DNA of 50,311 nt from an uncultured Desulfovibrionaceae bacterium (GTDB lineage: Bacteria > Desulfobacterota > Desulfovibrionia > Desulfovibrionales > Desulfovibrionaceae). Below the pieces are notes generated by a model, which did no database searches, was not told the DNA's origin, and worked only from the letters and a program-made list of their open reading frames with translations. The position numbers were made by a program, and so were the translations under genes. The number at the start of each line of letters is the position of its first letter. The first letter of the stretch is position 1. Positions 1 through 8,612 of this stretch are shown here, one piece after another. The DNA lies in NCBI GenBank assembly GCA_944325325.1, contig CALUZP010000068.1:1-50311 (forward strand), in the 5' to 3' direction.

Positions 1-2
1 CT

Positions 3-1394
3 GTGGGTGTCCGTAAGAGAGAAGACGGCATCATCTGCAGCTCCCTGTTTGTCTTCGACGAGAACGCCGCAGGCTACGCCTCTTCCGCCGGGGAGCACAT
101 GGCATATCTTCTGCGCGACGCGCGCGAACGCCTGCTCTGCAAGGGGCATGACTGTGAAACAGCCTGTCCCCACTGCATACTCAGCTTCGACCTGCGATAC
201 CAGAGTCGGGATCTCGACAGACACAAGGGCTTGGAAGTCCTCACGCCTGCCTGGCTTGCACTGCTTGATCTTCCCCCGCAGGCACGCATTTTCGGCCCTT
301 CAACGACAGCGGAGACCATGCGGCTGGAAGAATCCGTACTATCTGCCTCTTTGCTGTACCCCGATGCAACCGTATGCCTGCATCTTGGGCCGCACTCCCT
401 GTGGATGCCCGGCGACGGCGACATGCTGCATCTTCTGAACATTCTGCGGCTGCGGCAGACGCGCGTCGATCTGGCGCTGGAAAAGGAACTCTACGAGAGC
501 TTCAGTCAGGAGGAAAAACTGCTCCTTTCGCCCCTCGTGAACGGCAACGTGACCTGCTGCGTGCTTGAAGGAGGCTTCTCCCATCCCCATGCCCGCCTAG
601 CCGTCACCATGCAGAACGACGCTCTGCGCCGCTGGGCCGTGTATGAAGAGGCTGAAGACCGCCTGCTGCTCACAGGATGCACCGAGAGCGATCTCGGCAC
701 GCGCAGGCCGATTTCCCAAACGGAGCTTCAGACAACATCCGGCAACAGCGCCATCGTACAGATAGGAGACAACGAAAAGACTTCCGTCACGGACTTCGGC
801 GCATGGCTGTGGAACAGGCTGCATCAGTCTCTTGAAAAGAATCTTGGCACAGACCCCGTTGCGAATCGTCGGCCCATCACTCGCATCCTCTTTTCTGACA
901 GATACTGCAACTCTCCCCTTACCGCCGCCCTGCTGTACCGGCTGCTCAGGCATCTTAAAGAAGTTTACGGCGCGGCATGGACCTCTCCATCCTTCTTTGT
1001 CATGCTTTCAGACCGCATCTCCGGAGAACATTCCCAAGTGTGGGATGACTGGAGCCGAGCTTCAGAGCGCGACGAAGCTGTCAGAAGACTGCTGAACGAG
1101 CTGGGGACAGCCAAGGTCGTCCTCATGGACAAAAAAATGATGGCCCATGCCCGGTCTCTCCGTCTGGAGTTTCAGGACGGCACGACATTGACCATCTGGT
1201 TCGACCAGGGGCTCGGCTTCCTCAAAGTGGACCGCAAGTGCCCTGACCGCCTGTTCCCCTTCTATAATACCTGCGAAACTCAGATAATGACGCTGAAAAA
1301 TATGAGACAGAATCTTGAAGTTGTCCCTGGAGGTACGGTCATCAGTATTCAGATAAGTTCTAACGGAAGAAATAGTACACCATATCAAAAATAA
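3..1394 (+). CDS. C-terminal part of a DUF1998-type (helicase-associated) protein, 5' end outside window
   Basis: The frame is open to the window edge, so the first visible GTG is probably internal and the gene is 5'-truncated; 463 residues are visible. The first 80 residues resemble the end of a DUF1998 domain: an FVFDENAAGYAS stretch, a four-cysteine cluster (C46, C51, C55, C58 in CKGHDCETACPHC) and an LDRHKGLE segment, the usual layout for proteins that follow or carry a superfamily II helicase. The remaining ~380 residues are not a domain I can name. They contain an FSDRYCNSPL segment and a hydrophobic C-terminal strand region. DUF1998 occurs in MrfA repair helicases, in DISARM DrmB and in large proteins of other defence islands such as the Dpd 7-deazaguanine cluster; the long extra tail favours a defence-type protein, but this is inference. 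The neighbour downstream is an unrelated transporter after an AT-rich spacer. Confidence 0.5.
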   Translation: MGVRKREDGIICSSLFVFDENAAGYASSAGEHMAYLLRDARERLLCKGHDCETACPHCILSFDLRYQSRDLDRHKGLEVLTPAWLALLDLPPQARIFGPSTTAETMRLEESVLSASLLYPDATVCLHLGPHSLWMPGDGDMLHLLNILRLRQTRVDLALEKELYESFSQEEKLLLSPLVNGNVTCCVLEGGFSHPHARLAVTMQNDALRRWAVYEEAEDRLLLTGCTESDLGTRRPISQTELQTTSGNSAIVQIGDNEKTSVTDFGAWLWNRLHQSLEKNLGTDPVANRRPITRILFSDRYCNSPLTAALLYRLLRHLKEVYGAAWTSPSFFVMLSDRISGEHSQVWDDWSRASERDEAVRRLLNELGTAKVVLMDKKMMAHARSLRLEFQDGTTLTIWFDQGLGFLKVDRKCPDRLFPFYNTCETQIMTLKNMRQNLEVVPGGTVISIQISSNGRNSTPYQK

Positions 1395-1653
1395 TGCTCT
1401 CATAAAAAACTAATTATTTTTCATCATAACAAATATATTTATATTAATTTTTTATCTAACTACATTTTTAAACAGGATACCTTTGAGTTGTCTAAGCAAA
1501 AATACATTATATCTTTACACCTCATTTTTTATAAAATTGGTAAAAGCAGCCTGAAAGACCGGTTGACTAAAAAAATGCAACCAGTTATGCAGGAGCCATT
1601 GCTGTAGTGAGGAATCATTCCCATTTACATCTCAAACGTCTGAGGTTGCTGTT
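1395..1653. other. AT-rich spacer ahead of the CstA-family gene
   Basis: This 259-base stretch is much richer in A and T than its surroundings and holds no gene. A short inverted repeat GGTTG...CAACC lies near 1561-1583. The spacer probably carries the promoter of the downstream transporter, but I see no clear -35/-10 pair. The sharp composition change after the DUF1998-type gene fits the edge of an acquired region. Confidence 0.4.
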
Positions 1654-3072
1654 ATGAGTGGCATCACCCTATTCCTGCTGGCTCTTGCAGGGCTTTTGGC
1701 CGGGTATTTTATCTACGGCACTATTGTAGAGAAAGTCTTTGGCGCTGATCCCAAGCGCACGACCCCGGCCATCCGCCTGGCTGACGGTGTGGACTATGTG
1801 GAAATGAGCACCGGCAAGGCCTTTCTGATCCAGCTGTTGAACATCGCTGGCCTGGGGCCGGTATTCGGTCCCATTCTTGGCGCTCTCTACGGCCCCATCG
1901 CCCTGTTCTGGGTGGTGTTCGGCTGTATCTTCGCCGGAGCGGTGCATGACTATCTTTCCGGCATGCTGTCCGTACGCTATGACGGACGCTCCGTACCTGA
2001 CATCGTCGGCTACAACCTTGGCACCACCGTCAAGTACATCATGCGCGTGTTCTCTGTTGTGCTGCTGGTGCTTGTGGGCGTGGTGTTCGTGGCGGGGCCT
2101 GCCGGCCTGCTGAGCACCCTGACCGGCCTCGACACCATGATTTTTGTGGCCATCATCTTTGCCTACTACTTTGTGGCCACCGTCCTGCCGATCGACAAAA
2201 TCATCGGCCGGATCTACCCCTTCTTTGCCATGCTGCTGGCGTTCATGGCCATCAGCCTGACACTGGCGCTCTTCATCAAGGGCTATGACGCCTACCCTGC
2301 CGGTATCATTGAATGGCGCTCCACCAGCCTCCAGGGCCTGCCCGTCTGGCCGCTGGTGTTCATCACCATTGCCTGCGGCGCCTGTTCGGGCTTCCATGCC
2401 ACGCAGTCGCCCCTGATGGCCCGCTGCATGCGCAACGAAAAGAACGGCCGTTTCATTTTCTATGGCGCCATGGTTGCTGAAGGCGTCATCGGCCTGATCT
2501 GGGTCACCCTGGGCATGGCGTTCTATGAATACATCAACGCCCATCCGAATCCTGCCGTGGTCGTCAACCACATTTCCAATGAACTTCTGGGATCGTTCGG
2601 CGCTGTTCTGGCCGTGCTCGGCGTGGTTGTGCTGCCCGTCACCTCTGGTGACACGGCCTTCCGCTCTGCCCGCCTGACCATTGCCGACGCTTTGAACTTT
2701 GACCAGCGCCCCAACAGCAAGCGTCTGGCCCTGGCTGTCCCGCTGTTTGCCGTGGGCGTGGCTCTCAACTTCATCGATTTCAACATTCTGTGGCGCTACT
2801 TCGGCTGGGCCAACCAGACCCTGGCCGCCATCATGCTCTGGGCCGGCGCGGCATACCTGCTGCACCGCAACAAGTTCCACTGGATTGCTACCGTTCCTGC
2901 CATGTTCATGACCGCAGTAAGCGGCTCCTACATCTGCTACGAAAAGACCATGGGCTTTGGCATGAGCCTGGAACTCTCCTCGGCTATCGGCATCATCCTT
3001 GCCGTGGCGATTGCCCTGCTGCTGCTGACCAAGGGCCGCAACCCGCTGCCTGACGAGCCTGCTAACTGCTAG
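1654..3072 (+). CDS. CstA-family carbon starvation / pyruvate-peptide transporter (short form)
   Basis: The 472-residue protein is an integral membrane protein with about a dozen hydrophobic segments. It has the CstA hallmarks: an early GYFIYG stretch, the charged loop with PAIRLADGVDY, the FGPILGALYGP segment and AVHDYLSGMLSVRYDGRS. The E. coli relatives CstA and BtsT, of about 700 residues, import pyruvate and perhaps peptides. This copy is the shorter version common in anaerobes and ends soon after the conserved core. The ATG is preceded by a GAGG element about ten bases upstream. It stands alone, between an AT-rich spacer and a strong hairpin terminator. Uptake of pyruvate or a similar C3 acid fits a sulfate-reducer lifestyle, but the substrate cannot be read from the sequence. 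Confidence 0.85.
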   Translation: MSGITLFLLALAGLLAGYFIYGTIVEKVFGADPKRTTPAIRLADGVDYVEMSTGKAFLIQLLNIAGLGPVFGPILGALYGPIALFWVVFGCIFAGAVHDYLSGMLSVRYDGRSVPDIVGYNLGTTVKYIMRVFSVVLLVLVGVVFVAGPAGLLSTLTGLDTMIFVAIIFAYYFVATVLPIDKIIGRIYPFFAMLLAFMAISLTLALFIKGYDAYPAGIIEWRSTSLQGLPVWPLVFITIACGACSGFHATQSPLMARCMRNEKNGRFIFYGAMVAEGVIGLIWVTLGMAFYEYINAHPNPAVVVNHISNELLGSFGAVLAVLGVVVLPVTSGDTAFRSARLTIADALNFDQRPNSKRLALAVPLFAVGVALNFIDFNILWRYFGWANQTLAAIMLWAGAAYLLHRNKFHWIATVPAMFMTAVSGSYICYEKTMGFGMSLELSSAIGIILAVAIALLLLTKGRNPLPDEPANC

Positions 3073-3098
3073 CTGTCAGCTTTTCGTAACCGTTTCTC

Positions 3099-3137
3099 AG
3101 GTGCGCCGCCCGCGGGACTTCCCCGGGCGGCGCACCT
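3099..3137 (+). terminator. Strong GC-rich hairpin after the CstA-family gene
   Basis: A perfect 14-base-pair stem (3099-3112 with 3124-3137) with an 11-base loop begins 27 bases after the stop codon and is followed by GTTTCC. The T tract is short, but the stem is very stable. Confidence 0.75.
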
Positions 3138-3882
3138 GTTTCCGGCGGCTTCGCCAGCTTACACGGACAGGGCGCGCGTTCTCTGCCTCACATCAACGCC
3201 AAAAGACCGCAACCGTATCCCCCGCGCGGCATGGACGCACAGCCCGTGCACAGCCGGCTGATAACCGGCCGGCACCAGCGACGCCCCCTTTCCGGCGGCT
3301 GCGCAGGATGTGCGGCTGCCACAAGGCAATGCCTGGACTCTGCACCTGACGTTTGATCTGGCAACATGTCTTCCAGGACATGGCTGGCCTCATCCCCTCC
3401 TTGCACGGCATCGGTCCTGGAGGCTCCGTACTGCCCGGCACGCTGCACACAACGCACATGAGAAATTACCGCACACAACGGTTGCCGTACTGCGGACTCT
3501 GCAAGCTCTCTGTCGCCGTTCCTCCGGACTCTGCCCAGACGAAAAAAATTGCACCACCGGACTGACAGTTCTGAAAAACGCAACCAGCCGCTTGCAATTC
3601 CTCCACAAAGAAGGCAAGACCGCGCCAGCGACAAAACCAACCCGGCAGCGGCCTTGCGGCAAGGAGACTCCAAACATCTCCCCGTGGCTTCTCGAATTCC
3701 CCTGTTACCACAGCTCCAGACCCCAGACTTTGCGGACAGTACAACAATCCTGCCGACTCTCTGTGCATACAGCAGCCTCCTGACGCGACCGGCCGGCCCT
3801 GCCAGTGCCACATGCCGTTGCGATTTCTCCGTATTGGATTAGATTTTCCCCGCAACAGCAGTTTCGGAGGATCCGGTTTTTT
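3138..3882. other. GC-rich spacer of ~745 bases, no convincing gene
   Basis: Several overlapping open frames exist on both strands, the longest about 207 codons on the minus strand. All are rich in Arg, Cys, Pro and Ser, lack domain-like patterning and have no ribosome binding site. I see no repeat or RNA gene. The last ~40 bases hold the GGAGG of the next gene. Confidence 0.5.
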
Positions 3883-4647
3883 ATGTTCACATCGCTGGGT
3901 GTTTGGGCCACGGGGCTTGTAGTGGGGTTTCTGACGGGTATTTCTGGCATGGGAGGGATCCTCATCCCCCCGATCATGATCCTCCTGCTGGGAATGGACA
4001 CCCACCTTGCCATGGGTACCAGCATGACCAGCTTTCTGCCGTCAAGCGTCGTCACTGTCACCATGTATACCCGGCACAAGCTTATCAACAAAAAGACGGC
4101 GCTGCCGCTTTCAGTCGCAGGTGTTGTCTGTGTCTTTATCGGCACGGAGCTGAAAGCTCTGAGTTCCGGAGCGCTGCTCAACCTTCTGCTCGCCGGACTG
4201 GTCATCTTTGTCGGCTGCATGGTGCTGCGGCCGGCCACGCCCCGGCCGGAGGCCGCGTCATCAACGTTCTCCACCAGGAAAGCCGTTATTCAGCTGCTTG
4301 TGCTTGGCGGCGTTGTCGGCGTGCTGTCCGGCATGACCGGAGCAGGCGGCCCGGTACTGTCCGTTCCGGCCATGATTCTGCTGGGCTACAGCCCCATGAC
4401 GGCCATCGCTTCCGGACAGGTCTATGTGCTGCTGGTCTGCTCCGCAGGCAGCATAGGCAACATCCTCCACGACGCTGTGGACCTGCCGCTGGCGGCGCTC
4501 TGCGGGCTGGGGCAGGTCATTGGCGTATGGATAGGCCTGCGTGTGGCGCAACGCCTCTGCGCCGAGACAACCAAAAAAATCGTTGCCGCGGTCTGTGTGC
4601 TTTCGGGCATAAGCATTCTGATCAAAACGCTTGCAGACATCTGGTGA
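3883..4647 (+). CDS. TSUP (TauE/SafE) family membrane exporter
   Basis: The protein has 254 residues and about eight membrane segments arranged as two similar halves. Each half opens with a glycine-rich motif, GFLTGISGMGGILIPP near residue 15 and GVLSGMTGAGGPVLSVP near residue 150, the signature of the TauE/SafE (TSUP) family. Family members move sulfite, sulfonates such as sulfoacetate, or other small organosulfur anions across the inner membrane. The ATG at 3883 is chosen because GGAGG lies at 3866-3870; longer in-frame starts lack such a site. It is a single gene between long non-coding spacers, so context does not reveal the substrate. In a sulfite- or sulfate-reducing organism a sulfur oxyanion is likely, which is inference. 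Confidence 0.85.
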   Translation: MFTSLGVWATGLVVGFLTGISGMGGILIPPIMILLLGMDTHLAMGTSMTSFLPSSVVTVTMYTRHKLINKKTALPLSVAGVVCVFIGTELKALSSGALLNLLLAGLVIFVGCMVLRPATPRPEAASSTFSTRKAVIQLLVLGGVVGVLSGMTGAGGPVLSVPAMILLGYSPMTAIASGQVYVLLVCSAGSIGNILHDAVDLPLAALCGLGQVIGVWIGLRVAQRLCAETTKKIVAAVCVLSGISILIKTLADIW

Positions 4648-4667
4648 CCTGCCCCGCAGCTCCCTAC

Positions 4668-4685
4668 TGGAAAAGCGCTTTTCCA
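4668..4685 (+). terminator. Short perfect palindrome after the TSUP gene
   Basis: TGGAAAAGCGCTTTTCCA is a perfect 18-base palindrome 20 bases after the stop codon. It could form a small hairpin with T residues inside the stem, so it is at best a weak terminator. Confidence 0.3.
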
Positions 4686-4840
4686 TACTTGTCCCCCAAA
4701 AGTCCGGAGCCGCGCACGCCAGAAGCCGCGCTATAGTGCACGCTGTATCCCGCTATGAAACTCCCCGGCCTGCACATGAACGGCACGGATACAGGGCGCT
4801 GCATGCCACTTTGCCAGCCGCCTTGCGCCGTTGCAGACGC

Positions 4841-4969
4841 TGCCCTTTCCGTGCGCACGGCATGTCTCTCTGCCCGAGTGGCGTGGCTGCCCTTTCCGTG
4901 TGCACGATACGTCTGCTGTTCGCTGGTGGAGCCGCCTTCACCGGTGATGGTCCTTCCCGTGCGCACGAC
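4841..4969. repeat. Imperfect 20-base direct repeat, three copies
   Basis: TGCCCTTTCCGTGCGCACGG at 4841-4860 recurs as TGCCCTTTCCGTGTGCACGA at 4888-4907. A weaker third copy, TCCTTCCCGTGCGCACGAC, lies at 4951-4969. The core GTGCGCAC is self-complementary. The spacing is uneven (47 then ~63 bases), so this is not a CRISPR-like array. No function is evident. Confidence 0.4.
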
Positions 4970-5111
4970 GCTCCTGCCGCGCAACCCTGTGGTATCCCCT
5001 TTTTCCGGAGGACGCTCCCAACGCCGTTCTGATCCGCAAAGACTCGGCACCGGACAACGAAATACAGCCAGGAAGGCGGGAAAACAGGGTGTCTTCAGAC
5101 ACTTTCTGCTG

Positions 5112-5161
5112 AAAAAAAGACAGGGGAGAGAAGCCCGTTCTGCGTTAAGGCTCCTCTCCCC
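5112..5161 (-). terminator. Rho-independent terminator downstream of the NCS2 permease
   Basis: A 13-base-pair stem with one mismatch (5123-5135 with 5149-5161) is followed on the minus strand by CTGTC and a run of seven T. It points away from the NCS2 permease gene, about 270 bases past its stop codon. Confidence 0.7.
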
Positions 5162-5428
5162 CCAAAAATGATGCTGACGCTAGGAAACCCCGCGTCACCG
5201 TCAGACATCCCGTTGCAGGATGCCTGCAGAGCGGCGTTGATACTCATCCCGCCCTACGGCGGCCCCTCTGCCTTTTAACGGCCCTGGCACGCTCATGCTG
5301 CACCAGTAAGCTCAACTCTGGGGTCTGCCGGCTCCTTCATCCGGCATTCAGGCAAAAGGGCTGTACATGGCGGCCGGAGGCAGCACGTCAGACGAGCATC
5401 AGCGCCTTGATAAAGAAAACCTTGCGCT

Positions 5429-6742
5429 CTAGCGCATTGCAAAGTTGATGGCAAAACAGGCAGCCACGACCCACATGACCGGGCTGACTTCCCGGACGCG
5501 GCCTGTCACGGTCTTCAGCAGCACATAGCTGATGAAGCCCATGCCGAAGCCGGTAGCGATGCTGTACGTCAGGGGCATGGTAATGATGGTCAAAAAGGCC
5601 GGCAGGGCATCGGACATGTCATCAAAGCTGATATTGCGGATATCCTGAACCATCAGTGCACCCACCACAATCAGGGCCGGCGCCGTGGCATAACTCTGAA
5701 TGACCCCGACGAGCGGCGCAAACACCAGACTCACAAGCAGCAGGATCCCCACGGTGACAGCCGTCAGGCCCGTGCGGCCGCCTTCTGCAACCCCGGCTGA
5801 GCTTTCCACATAACTGGTCACCGCCGGCGTGCCCATAAGACCGGACAGGATGGTGCCGCACGAATCGGCGATGAGCGCCTTGTCAAGGCCTTCAATCCGC
5901 CCTTCAGGAGTCATGAGTCCCGCCTTGCGCGAAAGGCCGATGATGGTGCCCATCGAGTCAAACAGGTCAACCATGGTCATGGTGAACAGAACGGAAATCA
6001 GGCCGTATTCGATAGCGGCCATGACATCCAGCTGCAAAAAGGTCGGCATAAAGCTGGGCACGTCCAGACTCATGATGCCGCCCATGCCCTGGGGAACAGG
6101 TCCGGCGCCCACGATCATGCCCAGCACTGTCGTCGCCAGGATGCCGAGCAGGATAGCCCCCCGAATCCGCAGCGACATGAGCGCCCCTGTGACCAGCAGG
6201 CCAAACAGGGACAGCAGCGTGGGCGTCTGGCCAAGATGGCCAAGAGCCACGAAGGTGACAGGATCATCCACAACAATGCCCGCGCCCTTGAGCCCGATAA
6301 AGGCGATGAACATGCCTATGCCCACCGAAATGGCCAGCTTCAGATTCATCGGCACCGAGCAGATGATGAGTTCACGCAGCCTGGTAATCGAAAGAACAAG
6401 AAAAACAATCCCTGAAACAAACACGGCTCCCAGCGCGGTCTGCCAGGGCAGTCCCATGCCGAGCACCACGGTATAGGCAAAAAACGCGTTGATCCCCATG
6501 CCCGGTGCCAGTGCAATGGGCATGTTGGCCCACAGGCCCATGAACAGCGTGGTGATGGCGGCCGCCCAGATGGTCGCAGCAAACGCCGCGTCCTTGGGCA
6601 TGCCGGCGTCAGCCAGCATGGCAGGATTGACAAAGATGATGTAGGCCATGGTGATGAAGGTCGTCACACCGGCGATCAGCTCCGTTCTGACTGTGCTGCC
6701 ATAGTCATCAAGCCGAAAATAACGTCTCAACAGGTCTGTCAT
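5429..6742 (-). CDS. NCS2 (AzgA/PbuG-type) purine permease
   Basis: The 437-residue protein has about 13 hydrophobic segments and matches the AzgA/PbuG/GhxP branch of the nucleobase:cation symporter 2 family. It has an early GVTTFITMAYIIFVNPAML segment, LAPGMGINAFFAYTVV, the VDLFDSMGTIIGL motif and a later TSYVESSAGVAEGGRTGLTA stretch. Members import hypoxanthine, guanine or adenine with protons, and this length is typical. GGAGAGAGGTG lies just ahead of the ATG. The gene is monocistronic: the spacer upstream is almost 1 kb and a terminator lies downstream. I looked for a purine riboswitch upstream and did not recognise one. Which purine it prefers cannot be told here. Confidence 0.9.
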   Translation of the reverse strand: MTDLLRRYFRLDDYGSTVRTELIAGVTTFITMAYIIFVNPAMLADAGMPKDAAFAATIWAAAITTLFMGLWANMPIALAPGMGINAFFAYTVVLGMGLPWQTALGAVFVSGIVFLVLSITRLRELIICSVPMNLKLAISVGIGMFIAFIGLKGAGIVVDDPVTFVALGHLGQTPTLLSLFGLLVTGALMSLRIRGAILLGILATTVLGMIVGAGPVPQGMGGIMSLDVPSFMPTFLQLDVMAAIEYGLISVLFTMTMVDLFDSMGTIIGLSRKAGLMTPEGRIEGLDKALIADSCGTILSGLMGTPAVTSYVESSAGVAEGGRTGLTAVTVGILLLVSLVFAPLVGVIQSYATAPALIVVGALMVQDIRNISFDDMSDALPAFLTIITMPLTYSIATGFGMGFISYVLLKTVTGRVREVSPVMWVVAACFAINFAMR

Positions 6743-7729
6743 GTCACCTCTCTCCTGACAATGTCATGCCTTAAACAGTTTTCACGCTGAAATGACCTCG
6801 ATTTCAACGCTTCCATCCAGAGGAAAAACTTCCTCTCAGCTCCATGCCGCGCTGCAGCGGCTGCCTCATCGCACACAAGGCCCTCTGGCGCGCTGCGCAG
6901 CTGCACGGCCAGCGCACCCGCCTTTGCTTCTCCCCCGAGGCCAAAGACGACGTTCCTGAATCCAGGACAGAGGGTATCCCTGCTGAACTGCCTCCTTGCA
7001 TCCATTTCAGGCTGCCCGGAACAGCCAGAGGGTCCGTCCGGCAAGCGACGGTATGCGTGCGGCAAGCCGTACTGAAGGTTTTTTATGCCCTCCCCGTGTG
7101 TCTATAAGAAAAAGCCATAACAAACCAGCGCCCTGATGGCATGCCTCCCAGGCCGGCTATTCACTAAAAAGAAGGACTTTTCCCGGAGAATCGCATACAG
7201 TAAAGCTAGTTAGCCTGCTTCAGCGAACGTTCGAACCACGCTCAGCACCTGTGCAATATTGCCCGAAAAAGATGCACCCTGCTGCAAAATCCCGGTGACA
7301 GAGGCCGCGTACGCCCCGGCAGGCTCAGCACCAGGCAACGGAATGGTGCAGTCCCTGGCCCGTCCGCACAAAAAAAGGTGTTGGACTTTCGGCCATGTCT
7401 TGCCATCTTGCCAGCAGTGTCCCCGCTGTGCGTCACAAGGCCGGAACAGCCAGGGTAGGCTGCCAGGCGGCACCATCCAGCGGCCTGCGTACATTTACCG
7501 AAAGCCACTGCAGTCTCTTGCTGTCCGCATATCCATCCGGAAAGACCAGCGGCATGCCATGCGCACACATTTTTTAAAAAAAGATGTTGACACCATGTAA
7601 AGCGAACTTATCTATATGGCGTCAAGGTTGAGGGTGTTGAACCCAAGACAAGGACAGCAAAAAAAATCATGTACGTATCATCCGTCATCCGAATAGATGA
7701 TGGGAAAAGATATGGTGGAGGTTGTTACT
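6743..7729. other. Spacer of ~990 bases between divergent NCS2 permease and hsp20
   Basis: No gene is convincing on either strand. The final 150 bases hold the hsp20 promoter and a leader of about 110 bases. An A/T-rich run, TTTTTTAAAAAAA, at about 7570-7582 lies just upstream of that promoter. The NCS2 promoter must also lie here but was not recognised. Confidence 0.5.
7587..7616 (+). promoter_or_regulatory. Sigma-70-like promoter for hsp20
   Basis: A consensus -35 box TTGACA (7587-7592) is followed after 16-18 bases by TATCTATA (7609-7616). Transcription would give a leader of about 105 bases. No sigma-32 site or CIRCE repeat was seen. An 8-base-pair imperfect hairpin (7682-7689 with 7696-7703) sits just before the ribosome binding site. 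Confidence 0.5.
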
Positions 7730-8179
7730 ATGTTGCCTGCTCTGTTCAATGAAAAGCTGTTTAACGATATGTTCTTTAGCGATCCTTTCAGCTTTGCTCC
7801 TGCATTCGGACATCATAATCCGGTGTTCGGCAAGCATGCCAAGAACATGATGAAGACTGACGTGCGGGAACTGGACAACGCCTATGAGCTTGATATTGAC
7901 CTGCCCGGCTTCAGCAAGGATGAAGTCAAAATCGAGCTTGACAACGGTTGCCTGACTATCAGCGCCGCCAAGAATGTCGATAAGGACGAAGAAGACAAGA
8001 AGGGGCAGTACATCCGCCGCGAACGTTGCACCGGCGAATGCAGCCGCAGTTTCTATATCGGCGAAAACGTCACCCCGAAGGACGTAACCGCCAAGTTTGA
8101 AAACGGCATTCTGCAGCTGACCTTCCCGAAGGCTCAGCCGGAAAAGGCTCCTGAAAGCAAAATGATTTCCATCGCCTAA
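7730..8179 (+). CDS. Hsp20 / alpha-crystallin family small heat-shock protein
   Basis: This cytoplasmic chaperone of 149 residues holds unfolding proteins soluble until ATP-dependent chaperones refold them. The alpha-crystallin domain spans about residues 42-135: it starts at KTDVRELDNAYELDIDLPGF, continues through the LTISA strand and ends at FENGILQLTFPK. The C-terminal tail carries the I-x-I motif (ISI) used for oligomer assembly. The N-terminal MLPALFNEKLFNDMF segment is typical for anaerobe Hsp20 proteins. The ATG at 7730 is preferred over one 33 bases upstream because GGTGGAGG ends eight bases before it. The gene is monocistronic, with a clear promoter and a perfect terminator. A hairpin next to the ribosome binding site could act as a thermosensor, which is speculative. 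Confidence 0.93.
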   Translation: MLPALFNEKLFNDMFFSDPFSFAPAFGHHNPVFGKHAKNMMKTDVRELDNAYELDIDLPGFSKDEVKIELDNGCLTISAAKNVDKDEEDKKGQYIRRERCTGECSRSFYIGENVTPKDVTAKFENGILQLTFPKAQPEKAPESKMISIA

Positions 8180-8235
8180 CAGGCAATGCAGCGGCGGCTG
8201 ACAAGGCTGCCGCTGCAGGTATCCCGATACCTGTG

Positions 8236-8273
8236 AAAGCTCCCTGGCAACCATGGTTGCCAGGGAGCTTTTT
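8236..8273 (+). terminator. Perfect-palindrome terminator of hsp20
   Basis: A perfect inverted repeat of 18 bases per arm (8236-8271) ends in a T run. It lies 57 bases after the hsp20 stop codon. Confidence 0.9.
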
Positions 8274-8453
8274 GTATTGCCTGCTTCCGTAAAACAGGCC
8301 TCAGCCTGCGGCATGAGGCAGGCGGCACCCTTTTTTCCACCTGTTTCGGAGCAACAGCCTTCCTCCCGGCTGCTGCGGAACAGGCCGGCAGGCTCTGAGC
8401 CGCCCGCGCGTACAGGCCATGCGCCGCTTTGGACAACACGCTGTGCTCAGGCC

Positions 8454-8487
8454 AAAAAACAAGGGGAGCCCTTTCCGACTCCCCTTG
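8454..8487 (-). terminator. Terminator of the paaK-ACT operon
   Basis: CAAGGGGAG (8460-8468) pairs with CTCCCCTTG (8479-8487) across a 10-base loop. On the minus strand the stem is followed by six T, about 125 bases beyond the ACT-protein stop codon. Confidence 0.85.
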
Positions 8488-8612
8488 TCCAGATCTGTGC
8501 ACCATGTTTGCGCCAGGCTCCGAGGGGGGGCCGCACGGGATCTGCCTCCCGTCAGGCTCCATGCCCTTCCTGCTGCACGCCCGGCCTGTGGGCAGCAGGC
8601 GAATTTCCAACG

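Larger units (their letters stand above)
4648..5428. other. Spacer of ~780 bases between convergent genes
   Basis: I see no gene: the open frames are Arg/Cys/Pro rich and overlap on both strands. The stretch holds a short palindrome at 4668, an imperfect direct repeat at 4841-4969 and a minus-strand terminator at 5112-5161. Confidence 0.5.
8180..8612. other. Spacer between convergent hsp20 and ACT-domain gene
   Basis: These 433 bases hold two terminators, one for each strand (8236-8273 and 8454-8487), and nothing else that I recognise. Confidence 0.6.

Noticed and set aside
1669-2880. 403-codon open frame on the minus strand
   Set aside because: Antisense to the CstA-family gene with Gln/His/Gly-rich, low-information sequence and no ribosome binding site.
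3188-3811. 207-codon minus-strand open frame in the spacer after the CstA-family gene
   Set aside because: Arg/Cys/Ser-rich, no ribosome binding site, no recognisable motif, and overlapped by equally long frames on the other strand.
4841-4969. CRISPR-like array
   Set aside because: Only three imperfect copies with unequal spacing, and no cas genes in the window.
6743-7100. Possible purine riboswitch upstream of the NCS2 permease
   Set aside because: I could not find the conserved three-way-junction bases in the minus-strand leader.
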